Below, in pieces: positions 49,355-60,087 of a stretch of 64,000 nucleotides of DNA (positions within the stretch are counted from its first letter, which is position 1; each line of letters starts with the position of its first letter). Location: positions 62,001 through 126,000 of the forward strand of contig JAKRSH010000014.1 in the NCBI GenBank assembly GCA_022402465.1. The letters are read 5' to 3'. The stretch comes from Leptospiraceae bacterium. Lineage in GTDB: Bacteria; Spirochaetota; Leptospiria; Leptospirales; Leptospiraceae. The notes under the pieces were generated by a model. That model saw nothing but the letters and a program-made list of their open reading frames with translations, did not search any database and was not told the DNA's origin. Both the position numbers and the translations under genes were made by a program.

Positions 49355-50182
49355 ATGAACTTTCAATTTAGACCTTATTCGAAAATGACATTTAGCTTAG
49401 TGATGGGTCTTGTATTTTTTTATACAAGCATAATCATAATCATTCCCATAATAGGATTGTTTGTGAAAACTTTTGAATTTGGAATTTCAGATTTAGTCAA
49501 TGTTTTCTATGAGAAGAGAATCCAAGATGCACTCATTCTAAGTTTCGGAACGAGTTTAGTTGCTGCTTTGATTAATATGGTTTTGGGATTTTTATTTGCA
49601 TGGACGATTGTAAGATATGAATTCCCTGGTAAACAAATTATTAACTCTTTGATCGATCTGCCATTTATGCTACCAACAGCTGTTGCTGGAATTTCGCTAA
49701 CTTCTATCTATTCCAATAATGGCTGGATAGGATCTTTCTTCCATAGCCTTGGAATTCAAATTGCCTACACTCCTATCGGGATAATCATAGCCTTAGTTTT
49801 TGTTGGCTTTCCATTTGTTGTAAGATCCGTACAACCTGTCCTTGAAGAGTTACCAAAGGAACTAGAAGAGAGTGCATATTGTTTGGGAGCAACTCGCTTC
49901 CAAACCTTTTATAAAATCATTCTACCTTATTTGATTCCATCATGTCTAAGTGGAGCAAGTATGGCATTTGCAAGAGGAGTTGGTGAATATGGTTCTGTTG
50001 TATTCATCTCTGGAAATATTCCTAATAAAACGGAAATACTGCCTCTATTAATCATAACAAAATTAGAACAATATGAATATGCTCAAGCAACTTCTATTGC
50101 ATTATTGATGCTAAGCCTTTCATTTTCGATTATGCTACTTTTGAATTTCTGGCAAGCTCGTAGGAGTAGATATCTATTATGA
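49355..50182 (+). CDS. cysT: Sulfate ABC transporter permease CysT/CysU
   Basis: [72 protein letters not shown]. Confidence 0.93.
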   Translation: MNFQFRPYSKMTFSLVMGLVFFYTSIIIIIPIIGLFVKTFEFGISDLVNVFYEKRIQDALILSFGTSLVAALINMVLGFLFAWTIVRYEFPGKQIINSLIDLPFMLPTAVAGISLTSIYSNNGWIGSFFHSLGIQIAYTPIGIIIALVFVGFPFVVRSVQPVLEELPKELEESAYCLGATRFQTFYKIILPYLIPSCLSGASMAFARGVGEYGSVVFISGNIPNKTEILPLLIITKLEQYEYAQATSIALLMLSLSFSIMLLLNFWQARRSRYLL

Positions 50183-51030
50183 AACCCAGACAGTCCTTAT
50201 TGATTAAATGGAGCTTTGTTATCTCTGTTTATTTACTCTGTATTCTATTACTCATTCTTCCTTTAGTAAATGTGTTTATGGAAGCATTCGCAAAAGGTAT
50301 TTTAGAATATTGGAAGGCAATTAGCCAAGATCACACGCTTTCTGCTTTTCTTTTAACAATCAAGGTTGCTCTTATCGCTGTTCCATTAAATACAATCATT
50401 GGAATTTTAGCAGCTTTCTTACTTTCAAGATTTATTTTCCCTGGTAAAAATATACTTTTGACATTGATTGAATCACCGTTTGCAGTTTCTCCTGTGATTG
50501 CTGGTTTGATTTTTGTGTTAATTTTTGGGAGAGAAGGCTGGATGCGTCCACTTTTACAATTTTTGGATTGGGAAATTATTTTTAATACGCCTGGACTTGT
50601 TATAGCAACAATCTTCATTACTTTTCCATTTGTAACCAAAGAACTTTTACCATTGATGCAATCACAAGGTAATGAGGAAGAAGAGGCAGCCATACTCCTG
50701 AACGCATCCTTCTTTAAAGTGTTTACTAAAGTGATTATCCCAAATATCAAATGGGGATTGCTTTACGGTGTTGTGCTTTGCAATGCTCGTGCTATGGGAG
50801 AGTTCGGTGCAGTCTCAGTTATCTCGGGACACATTCGCGGCAAGACGAATACACTTCCCTTGGAAGTAGAAATTCTGTACAATGAGTACAATTCTGTTGG
50901 TGCCTTTGCAACAGCATCCCTACTTGTACTACTATCTATTTTAACTTTAATTATTAAAAATATCTTAGAAAGAAAAATCCAACTCACTGGCCTTGAATCA
51001 AATCCAAGTCCAGAAGATACAGGTAAGTAA
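50179..51030 (+). CDS. cysW: Sulfate ABC transporter permease CysW
   Basis: [88 protein letters not shown]. Confidence 0.94.
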   Translation: MKPRQSLLIKWSFVISVYLLCILLLILPLVNVFMEAFAKGILEYWKAISQDHTLSAFLLTIKVALIAVPLNTIIGILAAFLLSRFIFPGKNILLTLIESPFAVSPVIAGLIFVLIFGREGWMRPLLQFLDWEIIFNTPGLVIATIFITFPFVTKELLPLMQSQGNEEEEAAILLNASFFKVFTKVIIPNIKWGLLYGVVLCNARAMGEFGAVSVISGHIRGKTNTLPLEVEILYNEYNSVGAFATASLLVLLSILTLIIKNILERKIQLTGLESNPSPEDTGK

Positions 51031-51031
51031 T

Positions 51032-52096
51032 ATGTCAATTATCATTAAACATCTAAACAAATCATTTCAAAACTACAAAGCATTGGATGATATTAACCTA
51101 ACAATACCAGAAGGCAATCTGTTTGCTCTCCTTGGTCCCTCAGGATCTGGAAAGACAACTCTACTTAGAATCATAGCTGGTTTAGAAACTCCTGATTCTG
51201 GTGAAATTCAAATCAATCAAAATGATTCAGACCTTAAGAAATCTCAAGCTACTCAGGTTGGCTTCGTCTTTCAACACTATGCATTATTTCGGCATATGAA
51301 TATATTCGAAAATATAGCTTTTGGCTTACGCGTTCGACCGAAAGTATCAAGACCTTCCAACCAAGCTATAAGCGATAAGGTCTTTGAACTACTAAAGCTC
51401 GTTCAACTTGAACAATTGCACAATCGTTATCCACATGAATTATCTGGAGGGCAAAGACAAAGAGTAGCACTGGCAAGAGCACTAGCCATAGAACCAAAAT
51501 TTCTGCTGCTTGATGAACCTTTCGGAGCCTTGGATGCTAAGGTTCGTAAAGAACTTCGCCAATGGCTTAGAAAATTACACGATGATATCAATATAACATC
51601 TGTTTTTGTAACTCATGACCAAGAAGAAGCACTTGAAGTCAGTGACCAAGTTGCAATTCTTAAATCTGGACGTATTGAACAGGTTGGAACTCCTGATGAA
51701 GTCTACAACCAACCCAAGAGCTCATTCGTATTTCATTTTCTAGGTGATGTGAATCTTTTTCATGGAAGAATCCAAGATGGCGATGCAGTTGTTGGTAATT
51801 TGAATTTAGGCAAGGCTGAAGATTTAAATTCCAATGACAAAGATGCAGTTGCTTATGTGCGTCCCTATGATATTGAAATAATAAGAGACCAACAATCAGG
51901 AATTCCTGCCGAAATCAAACATATCCATTCTACCGGAAGAAATGTTCGCGTTGAACTGTATCGTCCAGATACGGGAACCTTTATAGATTCTGTTTTAGAT
52001 ACATCAACTTACAAAGAGTTGAACCTTCTTCCAGGGGAAACGGTTTATCTTAGAATAAAAAAAGCCAAGGTTTACACTGAAGATTTTTCCATTTAG
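51032..52096 (+). CDS. cysA: Sulfate ABC transporter ATP-binding protein CysA
   Basis: [50 protein letters not shown]. Start at the ATG at 51032 rather than 50993. Confidence 0.95.
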   Translation: MSIIIKHLNKSFQNYKALDDINLTIPEGNLFALLGPSGSGKTTLLRIIAGLETPDSGEIQINQNDSDLKKSQATQVGFVFQHYALFRHMNIFENIAFGLRVRPKVSRPSNQAISDKVFELLKLVQLEQLHNRYPHELSGGQRQRVALARALAIEPKFLLLDEPFGALDAKVRKELRQWLRKLHDDINITSVFVTHDQEEALEVSDQVAILKSGRIEQVGTPDEVYNQPKSSFVFHFLGDVNLFHGRIQDGDAVVGNLNLGKAEDLNSNDKDAVAYVRPYDIEIIRDQQSGIPAEIKHIHSTGRNVRVELYRPDTGTFIDSVLDTSTYKELNLLPGETVYLRIKKAKVYTEDFSI

Positions 52097-52141
52097 GAAA
52101 TGCTAGCTTTTGCCACTTGGTATTTTCTTAGGTTTAAAAAC

Positions 52142-52633
52142 TTACTTAGCCTTTTCTATAAAGCCTATTAAATCACTGCCTGCAACCCGACAGACTCGCC
52201 AGTCTGGATAAATTTTCGCTCCTAGCGATTTGTAGAATTGGATAGCAGGTTCATTCCAATCTAATACAGACCAATCAATTCGTCCTGCACCTATCTCTTG
52301 GGCTACTTGACCTAATTGAAGCAAAAGTGACTTACCGAGTCCTCTTTTCCTAAAGTTGGGCATCACATATAAATCTTCTAAATAAATTCCTGGTTTTGTG
52401 AGGAATGTTGAATAATTATAAAAATACAAGGCATAGCCAACAACTTGATTGCCTTGCTCAGCAACCAATGCATACAGATAGGGTTTCTCTCCAAAAATAT
52501 GCTTTTCTAGATCTTCGAGTTTTCCTTCAAATTCATGACTCAACTTTTCAAAATCTGCTAATTCTTGGATAAGTGCAAAAATTCTTGGTAGGTCCTCTTT
52601 TCTCGCATTGCGAATCATAATTTCTCCGTTCAC
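52142..52633 (-). CDS. GNAT family N-acetyltransferase
   Basis: IRNARKEDLPRIFALIQELADFE; YLEDLYVMPNFRKRGLGKSLL; LDWNEPAIQFYKSLGA. Confidence 0.93.
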   Translation of the reverse strand: MNGEIMIRNARKEDLPRIFALIQELADFEKLSHEFEGKLEDLEKHIFGEKPYLYALVAEQGNQVVGYALYFYNYSTFLTKPGIYLEDLYVMPNFRKRGLGKSLLLQLGQVAQEIGAGRIDWSVLDWNEPAIQFYKSLGAKIYPDWRVCRVAGSDLIGFIEKAK

Positions 52634-52710
52634 TGATTGATTCTTTCTTTAATTTCAAGAACTCCTACCAATAGGGTCAATCTAAATTCTCTGTAGGGTA
52701 AATTCCCCTA

Positions 52711-52739
52711 TTGCTTAAGTGATTCAGTTCTGTTATAAT
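52711..52739 (+). promoter_or_regulatory. Near-consensus sigma70 promoter with no downstream ORF
   Basis: TTGCTT (52711-52716), 17-nt spacer, TATAAT (52734-52739). Confidence 0.6.
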
Positions 52740-52745
52740 AAATTT

Positions 52746-52828
52746 TACTTTAACGGTATCTTATAAGTTATTAACCCTAAGATACGGACGACCAAATACC
52801 TATTCCCCCAGTTTGGGGGATTTTTTTT
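52746..52828 (+). ncRNA. Candidate small RNA (about 83 nt)
   Basis: Follows the 52711-52739 promoter; perfect 8-bp hairpin GTATCTTA/TAAGATAC (52756-52763 and 52778-52785), ending in an intrinsic terminator. Confidence 0.45.
52804..52828 (+). terminator. Intrinsic terminator of the sRNA candidate
   Basis: TCCCCC-agttt-GGGGGA-type hairpin followed by eight T. Confidence 0.7.
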
Positions 52829-52884
52829 CTCGTAACCTTTTCTAGCTTGCATTATTCCTAAGTATTCCATTTGAATAATTTCAT

Positions 52885-53212
52885 ATATGGAAGTCGATGA
52901 AAGTTCTTTTTTTTACATTTGGAAAGAGATCATATTATAGGACAATACCATCCTATCTCACATTCATCTATTCATTTTAAAATGTTAGTTTTTGGTATCT
53001 TGCAAAGAGATAAAGAAGAAATAATTGGTCAGATACCTAGATTTCTCTTTGGTTGGCTTGGAAGCTTATTCAATAAAATACCTGTGGGAAATATTGGAAC
53101 GGCAAAAGTTCCTATTTTTGTTCCCATGAGGATTCCAGAAGATCTTCAACTGCTACTTTCAAATGCAGATACAAGCAGCAAAGGTCTTTCAGGATTAAAA
53201 AGAAAAAACTAA
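52885..53212 (+). pseudogene. Degenerate/frameshifted DUF3703-like gene
   Basis: FYLERDHIIGQYHPISHSSIHFKMLVFGILQRDKEEIIGQIPRFLFGWLGSLFNKIPVGNIGTAKVPIFVPMRIPEDL resembles DUF3703 (LERAHVLGQ...VPxGNTGxANVxxFxPMPIPxDL). The 5' part is in another frame around the T-run at 52907-52914 and no in-frame ATG is present. Confidence 0.5.
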
Positions 53213-53216
53213 AATA

Positions 53217-53615
53217 ATGATTAGAAAATCAGTATTTAGAATTCAAAAAAAATTAAAAAGATTCGGATCCTATTTGCCAGGAATTGCAATAGCAAGTGCT
53301 ATTGCTTTCTGCTCTAAAGGTTTAGTTTTTTGTTGAATTGGAATTTTCCAGAAATGACTATTTCTATAATCCTTGGAATGTTAATTGGAAATATATTTCC
53401 TATATCTTCCAAATTTTCCAATTGTTACAAGGCAAATTCTTTCCAATACTAGTATCAATCTAATGTTAGTATCAATGGCTGCGTTAGGAATTGAAACAAA
53501 TTGGAAAATTGTTAAAAATGTTGGAATAAAACCATTTTATCTCGGGGCGATTGTATTTATTTTTCTTTTTTTGACAACTTGGCTTTTGACATATTTGTTT
53601 TATTCTACAAATTGA
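53217..53615 (+). pseudogene. YeiH/UPF0324-like putative sulfate exporter, internally deleted and frameshifted
   Basis: N-terminal YLPGIAIASAIAFCSKGL then stop; second-frame MTISIILGMLIGNIFPISSKF; third-frame NLMLVSMAALGIETNWKIVKNVGIKPFYLGAIVFIFLFLTTWLLTYLF. The large middle part of the family is missing. Confidence 0.65.
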
Positions 53616-53646
53616 TAAATCCTCAACTCTTCAAGCATCCTAAGGA

Positions 53647-54048
53647 CTACTTCAAGATGCTTCCTAGTAACTCACCTATAAATGGCCGCGATTCTATAGA
53701 ATGATGCGGTAAAGTCAAGCTTTCACTTTTAAATTCCGTTATACTTTCATATATCAGAATATCAATGTCGATTTCTCTTGGCCCCTTATCAAAACGTCTG
53801 AGCCTTCCTATCTTGCTTTCTATAGACTGAGTGAAATTCAGAAGTTCCAGCGGTTGCAAAATTGTTTCAATCTGAATGACTTGGTTTAGAAAATCTGGTT
53901 GGTCCGCAAAATCCATAGCCTTAGTATTCAAAATTTCAGAAGCTTGGATAATTCTACATATGGGTGGATTATGAAGCAAATCTCTTGCCTGCTTTAAATA
54001 AAGCTCTCTATCTCCTAAATTTGTTCCTAAAGAAAGATAGGACTTCAT
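53647..54048 (-). CDS. folK: 2-amino-4-hydroxy-6-hydroxymethyldihydropteridine diphosphokinase
   Basis: YLSLGTNLGDRELYLKQARDLL; GRLRRFDKGPREIDIDILIY; LPHHSIESRPF. Confidence 0.94.
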   Translation of the reverse strand: MKSYLSLGTNLGDRELYLKQARDLLHNPPICRIIQASEILNTKAMDFADQPDFLNQVIQIETILQPLELLNFTQSIESKIGRLRRFDKGPREIDIDILIYESITEFKSESLTLPHHSIESRPFIGELLGSILK

Positions 54049-54090
54049 AGCTAATGAAGTTTCATCCTTTGAGTATAGTATAAATCTTTT

Positions 54091-54954
54091 TTAATTCTGT
54101 ATACCTTTCAATCTGTAATCTGGGCATTTAAGTTGGATCTCTTTGGTCATTTCCATTAACCTGCTATAGATGCGTCCCTCGCCTTTGATCTTCCAATCTT
54201 CTAAGGCTTGGTTAGAAGTTAGCAGTGTGAGTTTTTCATTTTCATAACGAGTATCAATGAGATCATATAACTTTCGATTATTAAACTCAGAATCTTTCTG
54301 AATTCCAAAATCATCAATTACAAGAACATCCACATTCGCAAATTCCTTTTCTATATTACTTTCTTGTCCAGAAGTCTCGCTGTCTTTTTGGTAAGAATTT
54401 AAAATCGCACTCAGAAAATCTTTATTGACTTTGGCATACTTGCAATTTACGCCATAGCGAAAAATCAATTCATTTAAGATAACACAAGCTAGTAAAGTTT
54501 TGCCAGAGCCTGTTCCGCCCCAAAGATAAAATCCTTTTGCAATAAAATTTGGATCCTTCCACTTGTGAACCAACTCAGAAGCCCAGTCATGTGCTATAAG
54601 AAATGATAATTCAGGATCATTGCTTTTGTCTCCTATGTCTATGCTTTGGAGAAATTGAAATCTATATCGAGGTGGAATTCCTGCCTTGGCAACTAACTTT
54701 TCTAATTTAATTAGTTCTAATCTAGCTCCATGACACATACATGGAATCTGCATATCTGAATCTATATCATACACTAAAAATGGTGCTTGTCCTTTTGAAG
54801 GACAGAGGTTACAATCTGAACCAACACAATGACAAACACTCAATGCACCGGATCTTAGACCGCGCACATTTATATCTAAAATAATACCTGCCCCACCACA
54901 GTAAGGACAATCTACAACACCATGACGAAATGGAAAAACATCTGCAAGATTCAT
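54091..54954 (-). CDS. DnaC/DnaI-like ATPase (helicase loader type) with Cys-rich N-terminus
   Basis: Walker A FYLWGGTGSGKTLLACVILNEL, Walker B VDVLVIDDFGIQK, sensor LLTSNQALEDW; eight N-terminal Cys in four pairs. Confidence 0.8.
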   Translation of the reverse strand: MNLADVFPFRHGVVDCPYCGGAGIILDINVRGLRSGALSVCHCVGSDCNLCPSKGQAPFLVYDIDSDMQIPCMCHGARLELIKLEKLVAKAGIPPRYRFQFLQSIDIGDKSNDPELSFLIAHDWASELVHKWKDPNFIAKGFYLWGGTGSGKTLLACVILNELIFRYGVNCKYAKVNKDFLSAILNSYQKDSETSGQESNIEKEFANVDVLVIDDFGIQKDSEFNNRKLYDLIDTRYENEKLTLLTSNQALEDWKIKGEGRIYSRLMEMTKEIQLKCPDYRLKGIQN

Positions 54955-55195
54955 GTATAAGGAAATACTTATTGATTCACACTCTGTGTCAAGTTTATGC
55001 GATGATCTCTAACCTTTTTCAAAGATTATGTCCCTTCATTATGGAAAAATCTTCCAAGAAATGAGTAGATTCCTAAAAAAATCAGTCTGATTTGTTATTA
55101 TTGACTTTAATAAATCCGATACTTAACTTGAAGAACTGGGAAAGGATTCCCATTCTTTAAAGACTATCATTAGAGAAAGAAAAAGGTCAAAGGAT

Positions 55196-56110
55196 ATGAA
55201 GATCATGAAACAACTCCTCATCATCATGCTGGCACTGTCTATGAGTGTAGGAATCTACGCTCAAGCACAGCCTCAAGGTCAACCAGGTCAAGCTCAAGGC
55301 CAGGACGTTAAAGATACCGACGAACTTCTAAAAGGTGAACTCGTTCCCGAAGAAGAAGATGCGGATCTTACGGAAGACCAGAAAGAAAGAAGAAAAGTGG
55401 TTCAAGAGCAGGAAGCTCTTTGGAAGAACCCAGACTTCAAGGCATACAACAAAAATTTTCAAGAGCTACACCAATTATCTAAAGCTTTCGCAAATAACAA
55501 ATTTCGTTTAGCTTTATCTAACTACCAATCAGGTGTTAACGTTCTTTTTAAGAACAGAGACTGGGTTGAGCAGTATAGAAAAGAAGAAGCTGAGAAAAAG
55601 CGTCTAGATGAAAAATGGTACTGGCAAAAAGTAGATCGTAAAGCAAGAGAAGAAAGAGTAGTTTCTCGTGAGAAAAACACTTCTAAACAATCTGCACTCA
55701 ACTACTTTACCAGATCTATCAATCACTTAGATGAAATCAAAAATCCAGATCTTCGTGAAAGACCTGAATTCAAAAGATTACTATCAGATGTTTATAGAAA
55801 TTGGGTAATGGTTGAATATGATTTACAAAATCTTCCTCAAACTATCCCTATTCTTGAACTTTACATAGAGATAGATGACAATGAGAAGGAATACCCTGCT
55901 CACAAATATCTAGCTAGTGCATATGCATTTGAAGAGAACATGATAAAGAAATACGGTGGCGGATCGGAAGATCAAATGCTAAAATACCGTTACAAGAAGA
56001 ACGTTCACCTTCTTAGAGCAACTGAACTAAAATACGGAAAAGACTCACCTGAATACAAACACATTGTGAACATTGTAAACAGGGATGAAGTTATTTCGGT
56101 AACTCCTTAA
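55196..56110 (+). CDS. fcpA: FcpA-like flagellar coiling protein (periplasmic flagellar sheath)
   Basis: Signal peptide plus helical protein [58 protein letters not shown]...[58 protein letters not shown]; identified from recall of Leptospira FcpA. Confidence 0.75.
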   Translation: MKIMKQLLIIMLALSMSVGIYAQAQPQGQPGQAQGQDVKDTDELLKGELVPEEEDADLTEDQKERRKVVQEQEALWKNPDFKAYNKNFQELHQLSKAFANNKFRLALSNYQSGVNVLFKNRDWVEQYRKEEAEKKRLDEKWYWQKVDRKAREERVVSREKNTSKQSALNYFTRSINHLDEIKNPDLRERPEFKRLLSDVYRNWVMVEYDLQNLPQTIPILELYIEIDDNEKEYPAHKYLASAYAFEENMIKKYGGGSEDQMLKYRYKKNVHLLRATELKYGKDSPEYKHIVNIVNRDEVISVTP

Positions 56111-56148
56111 TTACCAAATACTTCTCTTTGTTAGTCTAAAGAAACAGA

Positions 56149-56175
56149 AGCCTGGCTTAAACACCAGGCTTTTTC
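56149..56175 (+). terminator. Intrinsic terminator after fcpA
   Basis: AGCCTGG...CCAGGCT stem followed by a T-run. Confidence 0.8.
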
Positions 56176-56200
56176 TTCAAGTAGCTATTCTAACAAAGTC

Positions 56201-58756
56201 CTAATTCTCCATCTTCATTAATGTCTTAACTGGTAGGCTAAATAACTTTCTGGAAGTTAGAATATAAGCAAATAGTATCCCAAAAAAAACTAGAATTGCA
56301 ACCATGATCATATTAAAAACAGGATAAATGGATTCTAAGTTCAAAACATATTGATTCAATATCTTATCAGCAATCATGGCTAGGATAAAGCTGCAAAAAA
56401 AAGAAAAGAAAGAAAGCAAAATGGATTCATAAAGAACTATTCCTCTTACAAAATTTTGTTTGGCGCCTACAACTCTAAACAGAACCATCTCCCGAAATCT
56501 TTCCCTAGAAGAACTATAAAGCACAGCTACTAAGAGCATTATAGAAGCTATTACAAGTAAGCCTGACATGATATTAATAATGGCTGATACTTTTTCCACT
56601 ATACCTTCGAAACTCTTAACAGCTTTTTCTGTATCAATGAAAGTTATATTTGGATAAGCTTTCACAATCTGCTTTTGCATTTGGAACCTTTGGGCTGAAT
56701 CTTCTATATAAAAAGAAGAGATATAATACCTTGGTGCCGATTCCAAATCTCCTTTGGAAAATAGTACAACAAAGTTTGGTTTCATATCTGCCCAATTAAC
56801 AGATCTTAAATTTGTTATTCTACCTTTGATGGGAAATCCTTGGATAGAAAATTCTAATTCATCACCAATTCCAGCTCCCAAACTTTTAGAGAAATCTTTT
56901 TCTACAGATATTTCATTTACAGAAGATTCTTTCCACCACTTTCCAGAATCCACCGACTCGGTTTCGAATAGCTCATCTCTATAGGACAACATGTATTCTC
57001 TTGTTCTAGCAGTAGATTTCCAATCTCGCTTAGATGCATCTTGCTCCAATTGAGAAGTGTCGATTTTTTCTCCATTGATCTTTGAAAGTCTAGCTCCTAT
57101 AATAGGTGCTAAGTAGTATTCTGTAGGTGAATATTTGGACACCATAGATTCAAATCCAGCCTTTTGGTCTGGCTTGATATCAATGATAAATACATTGGGT
57201 CTTTTGGTTAATTGCCTAGACCCTCCCAAATTCAATAAACTTTCTCGTAGGATTAATGAAAGAAGGAGAACGAAAATAGCTGATCCAAGTCCTATGATAG
57301 AAAGAGATACTAATCCATATTGTCTTACAAACTTCTTAAGGACTAAGGAAAAGCGCTTTGATACAACTCTACTCTTGGAATAACTTAGCAATAACCATCT
57401 TAGCAATTGGTAGGTTAACCAAATCAAAAGTGGAATCAAAAAAAACATAGAACACAACACTAAGCCCTTGATTATATTTCCAGTATCAAGCCAAGATACA
57501 AAGAAGAATAAAAGATAAACTGCTGCAAGTAAGATATATTCCATCTTACTCCATCGATTCGATAAGGAACCTGTACTGTCACTTACACCATCCGGTGATT
57601 TCAAGGCATTCATGGGACTTACCATTCCAGCCTTGATTAAAGAATGTAAGGAAACTAAAAGTGGAATAAAAATTCCAAGACCCAATCCTTCTAGAAAAGC
57701 AATGCCCGTAATCCCATGGCTTAGATCAGGAAAGCCATCTCCGCCTAATAAATTGGGAAGACTGGATTGAATCCAATATCCTAAACCTAAACCAAAGACA
57801 ACCCCAATCAAAGATAAACTTAGTGTTTCAGAGAGAACCATCAGACGTATATATTTTGATTCAAGTCCTAAGCATTTTAAAATAGAGATCTGTTTCTGGG
57901 AATCTAAGACTCTAGTCCTTGCTGAAATAAAAATTGCAACAGCACCTAAAAAGAAAGAAGAAAGGCCAAGTAAGCTCAAGAAATCTAAAGTATTCGTAAT
58001 AAACTTTTGAGAACCTGAGTTAACTTCTGTATTGTGGAAGATAGTTAAGTCATTCTTGATGTATTCTTCAAAATAAGTTTTCTTAAATTGGTTTGGATCA
58101 ACATTGTTTGGAAGTTTAGCAAAAATAGTATAGCGAATTCGGCTTCCCTTTTCTATCAATCCTGTTGAATCAACAGAAGACTTGGAAATAATAGAAGTTG
58201 GAGCCATTCCTGTAAATCCACCGACTGAACCTGGCTCTTTTTTAATAAGCCCTGCAAAAAAATAATCTCTTTCACCAACTTGGATTCTATCACCTATTTT
58301 CACTGCTAGATTTTTAGAGAGATTCTCTTCGAGAAGGATATCCGAGTCCTTTAATTTTGCATAGGCATCCTTGGGATCAGTCTCTATTTTTCCATAAAAA
58401 GGGTATTGATTTTCAATACCGCGCAACATAGATAAGGCAACTTCTTCGTTTTTAGGATTTTGCAACATGGAAAGAAATTGAACAACCTCAGCTCTCTGGG
58501 AACCTTGGGGAAGGGTTTTTTGTAAGAGTGAATTTTGGAGATCACGAGGTTTTTCGGGAGTTTGGAAGGCTAAATCGGCTCCCATCATATTTCTTGCTTC
58601 TGTTCGAATCAAATCAGCCAAAGAAGATTTATAGGATTGGATTCCAGATACGGCACCCACTCCGATGGCAACTGAAAGTATAACCTGTAAAGAAAAGGTT
58701 TTGCGGCTAAATAGCTGTCTTTTGAAAAATGTTTTAAAAAATGCTTTCTGGTTCAT
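56201..58756 (-). CDS. ABC transporter permease (FtsX/YbbP-like)
   Basis: 851 aa with FtsX-like segments: ILSVAIGVGAVSGIQSYKSSL; SSFFLGAVAIFISARTRVLDSQKQISILKCLGLESKYI; SSSRERFREMVLFRVVGAKQNFV. Confidence 0.9.
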   Translation of the reverse strand: MNQKAFFKTFFKRQLFSRKTFSLQVILSVAIGVGAVSGIQSYKSSLADLIRTEARNMMGADLAFQTPEKPRDLQNSLLQKTLPQGSQRAEVVQFLSMLQNPKNEEVALSMLRGIENQYPFYGKIETDPKDAYAKLKDSDILLEENLSKNLAVKIGDRIQVGERDYFFAGLIKKEPGSVGGFTGMAPTSIISKSSVDSTGLIEKGSRIRYTIFAKLPNNVDPNQFKKTYFEEYIKNDLTIFHNTEVNSGSQKFITNTLDFLSLLGLSSFFLGAVAIFISARTRVLDSQKQISILKCLGLESKYIRLMVLSETLSLSLIGVVFGLGLGYWIQSSLPNLLGGDGFPDLSHGITGIAFLEGLGLGIFIPLLVSLHSLIKAGMVSPMNALKSPDGVSDSTGSLSNRWSKMEYILLAAVYLLFFFVSWLDTGNIIKGLVLCSMFFLIPLLIWLTYQLLRWLLLSYSKSRVVSKRFSLVLKKFVRQYGLVSLSIIGLGSAIFVLLLSLILRESLLNLGGSRQLTKRPNVFIIDIKPDQKAGFESMVSKYSPTEYYLAPIIGARLSKINGEKIDTSQLEQDASKRDWKSTARTREYMLSYRDELFETESVDSGKWWKESSVNEISVEKDFSKSLGAGIGDELEFSIQGFPIKGRITNLRSVNWADMKPNFVVLFSKGDLESAPRYYISSFYIEDSAQRFQMQKQIVKAYPNITFIDTEKAVKSFEGIVEKVSAIINIMSGLLVIASIMLLVAVLYSSSRERFREMVLFRVVGAKQNFVRGIVLYESILLSFFSFFCSFILAMIADKILNQYVLNLESIYPVFNMIMVAILVFFGILFAYILTSRKLFSLPVKTLMKMEN

Positions 58757-59499
58757 CGTTTCTTTTTCTTAGCAGGCTTGGTCTTAGATGCTTGTATCTT
58801 TTTCTTTGGAGATTTTAAGTTGGATTTAAACTTTTCCTTGAGTTCTCCATCTTTCATTTCTAGAATTCTATCTGCAAGATTTGCCACAGAATGATCGTGT
58901 GTAACAACGATTAATGTTGATCCCTTATCTCGGTTTAATTTCTGTAGAAGTTCCATGACAATATTGCCATTTTTCGTATCAAGATTTGCCGTAGGTTCAT
59001 CTGCAAATAAAATCTTGGGATCATTGATAAAGGATCTTGCGATTGCAATACGCTGTTCTTCTCCACCTGACAATTGTAAGGGAAAATGGTTTTCTCTATG
59101 TTCCATATGAACAGAAACAAGAAGATCTCTAGATTTTGTAAGAATTTCTTTCTCCGATAGATTGGATGAAACCATCAAAGGAATGGCAACATTTTCTATT
59201 GCAGTTAAATTAGGTAAGAGTTGAAAATTTTGAAAAATGAAACCTACCTTTGTTGAACGTAGATTGGCAAGCTCATCTTCTGATAAATCTCCGAGAGAAA
59301 CTCCATCTAAATGAATCTTTCCCTTGTCCGGTTTATCCAAACCTGCAGCAAGTCCAAGAAGTGTAGATTTTCCTGAGCCAGATGGACCAACAATCGCAAC
59401 AAATTCGCCTTCTTTTACAAGGAATTCCACGTTTTTAACAACATCAATGGATTCATTGCTGCCTTTAAATGATTTAGATACAGATTGAAACTTCAGCAT
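58753..59499 (-). CDS. ABC transporter ATP-binding protein (LolD/YbbA-like)
   Basis: AIVGPSGSGKSTLLGLAAGLD; LSGGEEQRIAIARSFINDPKILFADEPTANLD. Confidence 0.95.
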   Translation of the reverse strand: MLKFQSVSKSFKGSNESIDVVKNVEFLVKEGEFVAIVGPSGSGKSTLLGLAAGLDKPDKGKIHLDGVSLGDLSEDELANLRSTKVGFIFQNFQLLPNLTAIENVAIPLMVSSNLSEKEILTKSRDLLVSVHMEHRENHFPLQLSGGEEQRIAIARSFINDPKILFADEPTANLDTKNGNIVMELLQKLNRDKGSTLIVVTHDHSVANLADRILEMKDGELKEKFKSNLKSPKKKIQASKTKPAKKKKR

Positions 59500-59840
59500 A
59501 CTAGATTTTAGACATAAGTTCCTTATAAATAAAAAAAATAAATCAAAATTATTCCAATAACTTCCGTTAAACTGTTCTATTTTGGGCGAATTTATCTTGT
59601 AAGCATTTAGAATGATTCATACAATGTTGGCACAGTGATTTTTCATTCTTTGAATTTTTTTAAAATTTTTTTTTGCAAAAATTTTGAAACCCATATTACT
59701 TTTTTTTTGACCCTAAACGATAGGAAAATTATACAGTATACTTCATCCTAAGAAAAAACAAAACTGATGATTTCTAAATTTTCAGGTTACGAACATAGGA
59801 TGTCAATAAAGTATAGATAAAACGTAAGGGTGTATTTTCA

Positions 59841-60005
59841 ATGGTGGAAAGCGACTCAGAAGTCGAAATAGAATCCGACAAGACATATAAAATATGCGCT
59901 TGTGGCAAGAAAGTAAAGGCAATCTACCAGAATGATTTGTGTAGAGAATGCTTAACGGATCGATTCAAAATGTTAACTAAGGTAATCGATTCCGTTAGGA
60001 AATAA
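59841..60005 (+). CDS. 54-aa small protein with Cys motifs (putative zinc ribbon), absent from the ORF track
   Basis: MVESDSEVEIESDKTYKICACGKKVKAIYQNDLCRECLTDRFKMLTKVIDSVRK*; CxC...CxxC; lies between the ABC operon and leuS. Confidence 0.6.
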   Translation: MVESDSEVEIESDKTYKICACGKKVKAIYQNDLCRECLTDRFKMLTKVIDSVRK

Positions 60006-60087
60006 ATTAGAAAAGAGATTAAGCGGAAATTTAAGAATTTTTTGGCAAAATGCCTAAAATCTACAACATACAACTAACTAATGTTAA

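Noticed and set aside
50331-51038. Minus-strand ORFs of 139 and 91 aa opposite cysW
   Set aside because: Antisense to cysW, which has intact conserved permease motifs.
59627-59645. Possible sigma54 promoter TTGGCAC-agtga-TTTTTC upstream of the 54-aa ORF
   Set aside because: The -24 element is good but the essential -12 GC is missing (TT instead).
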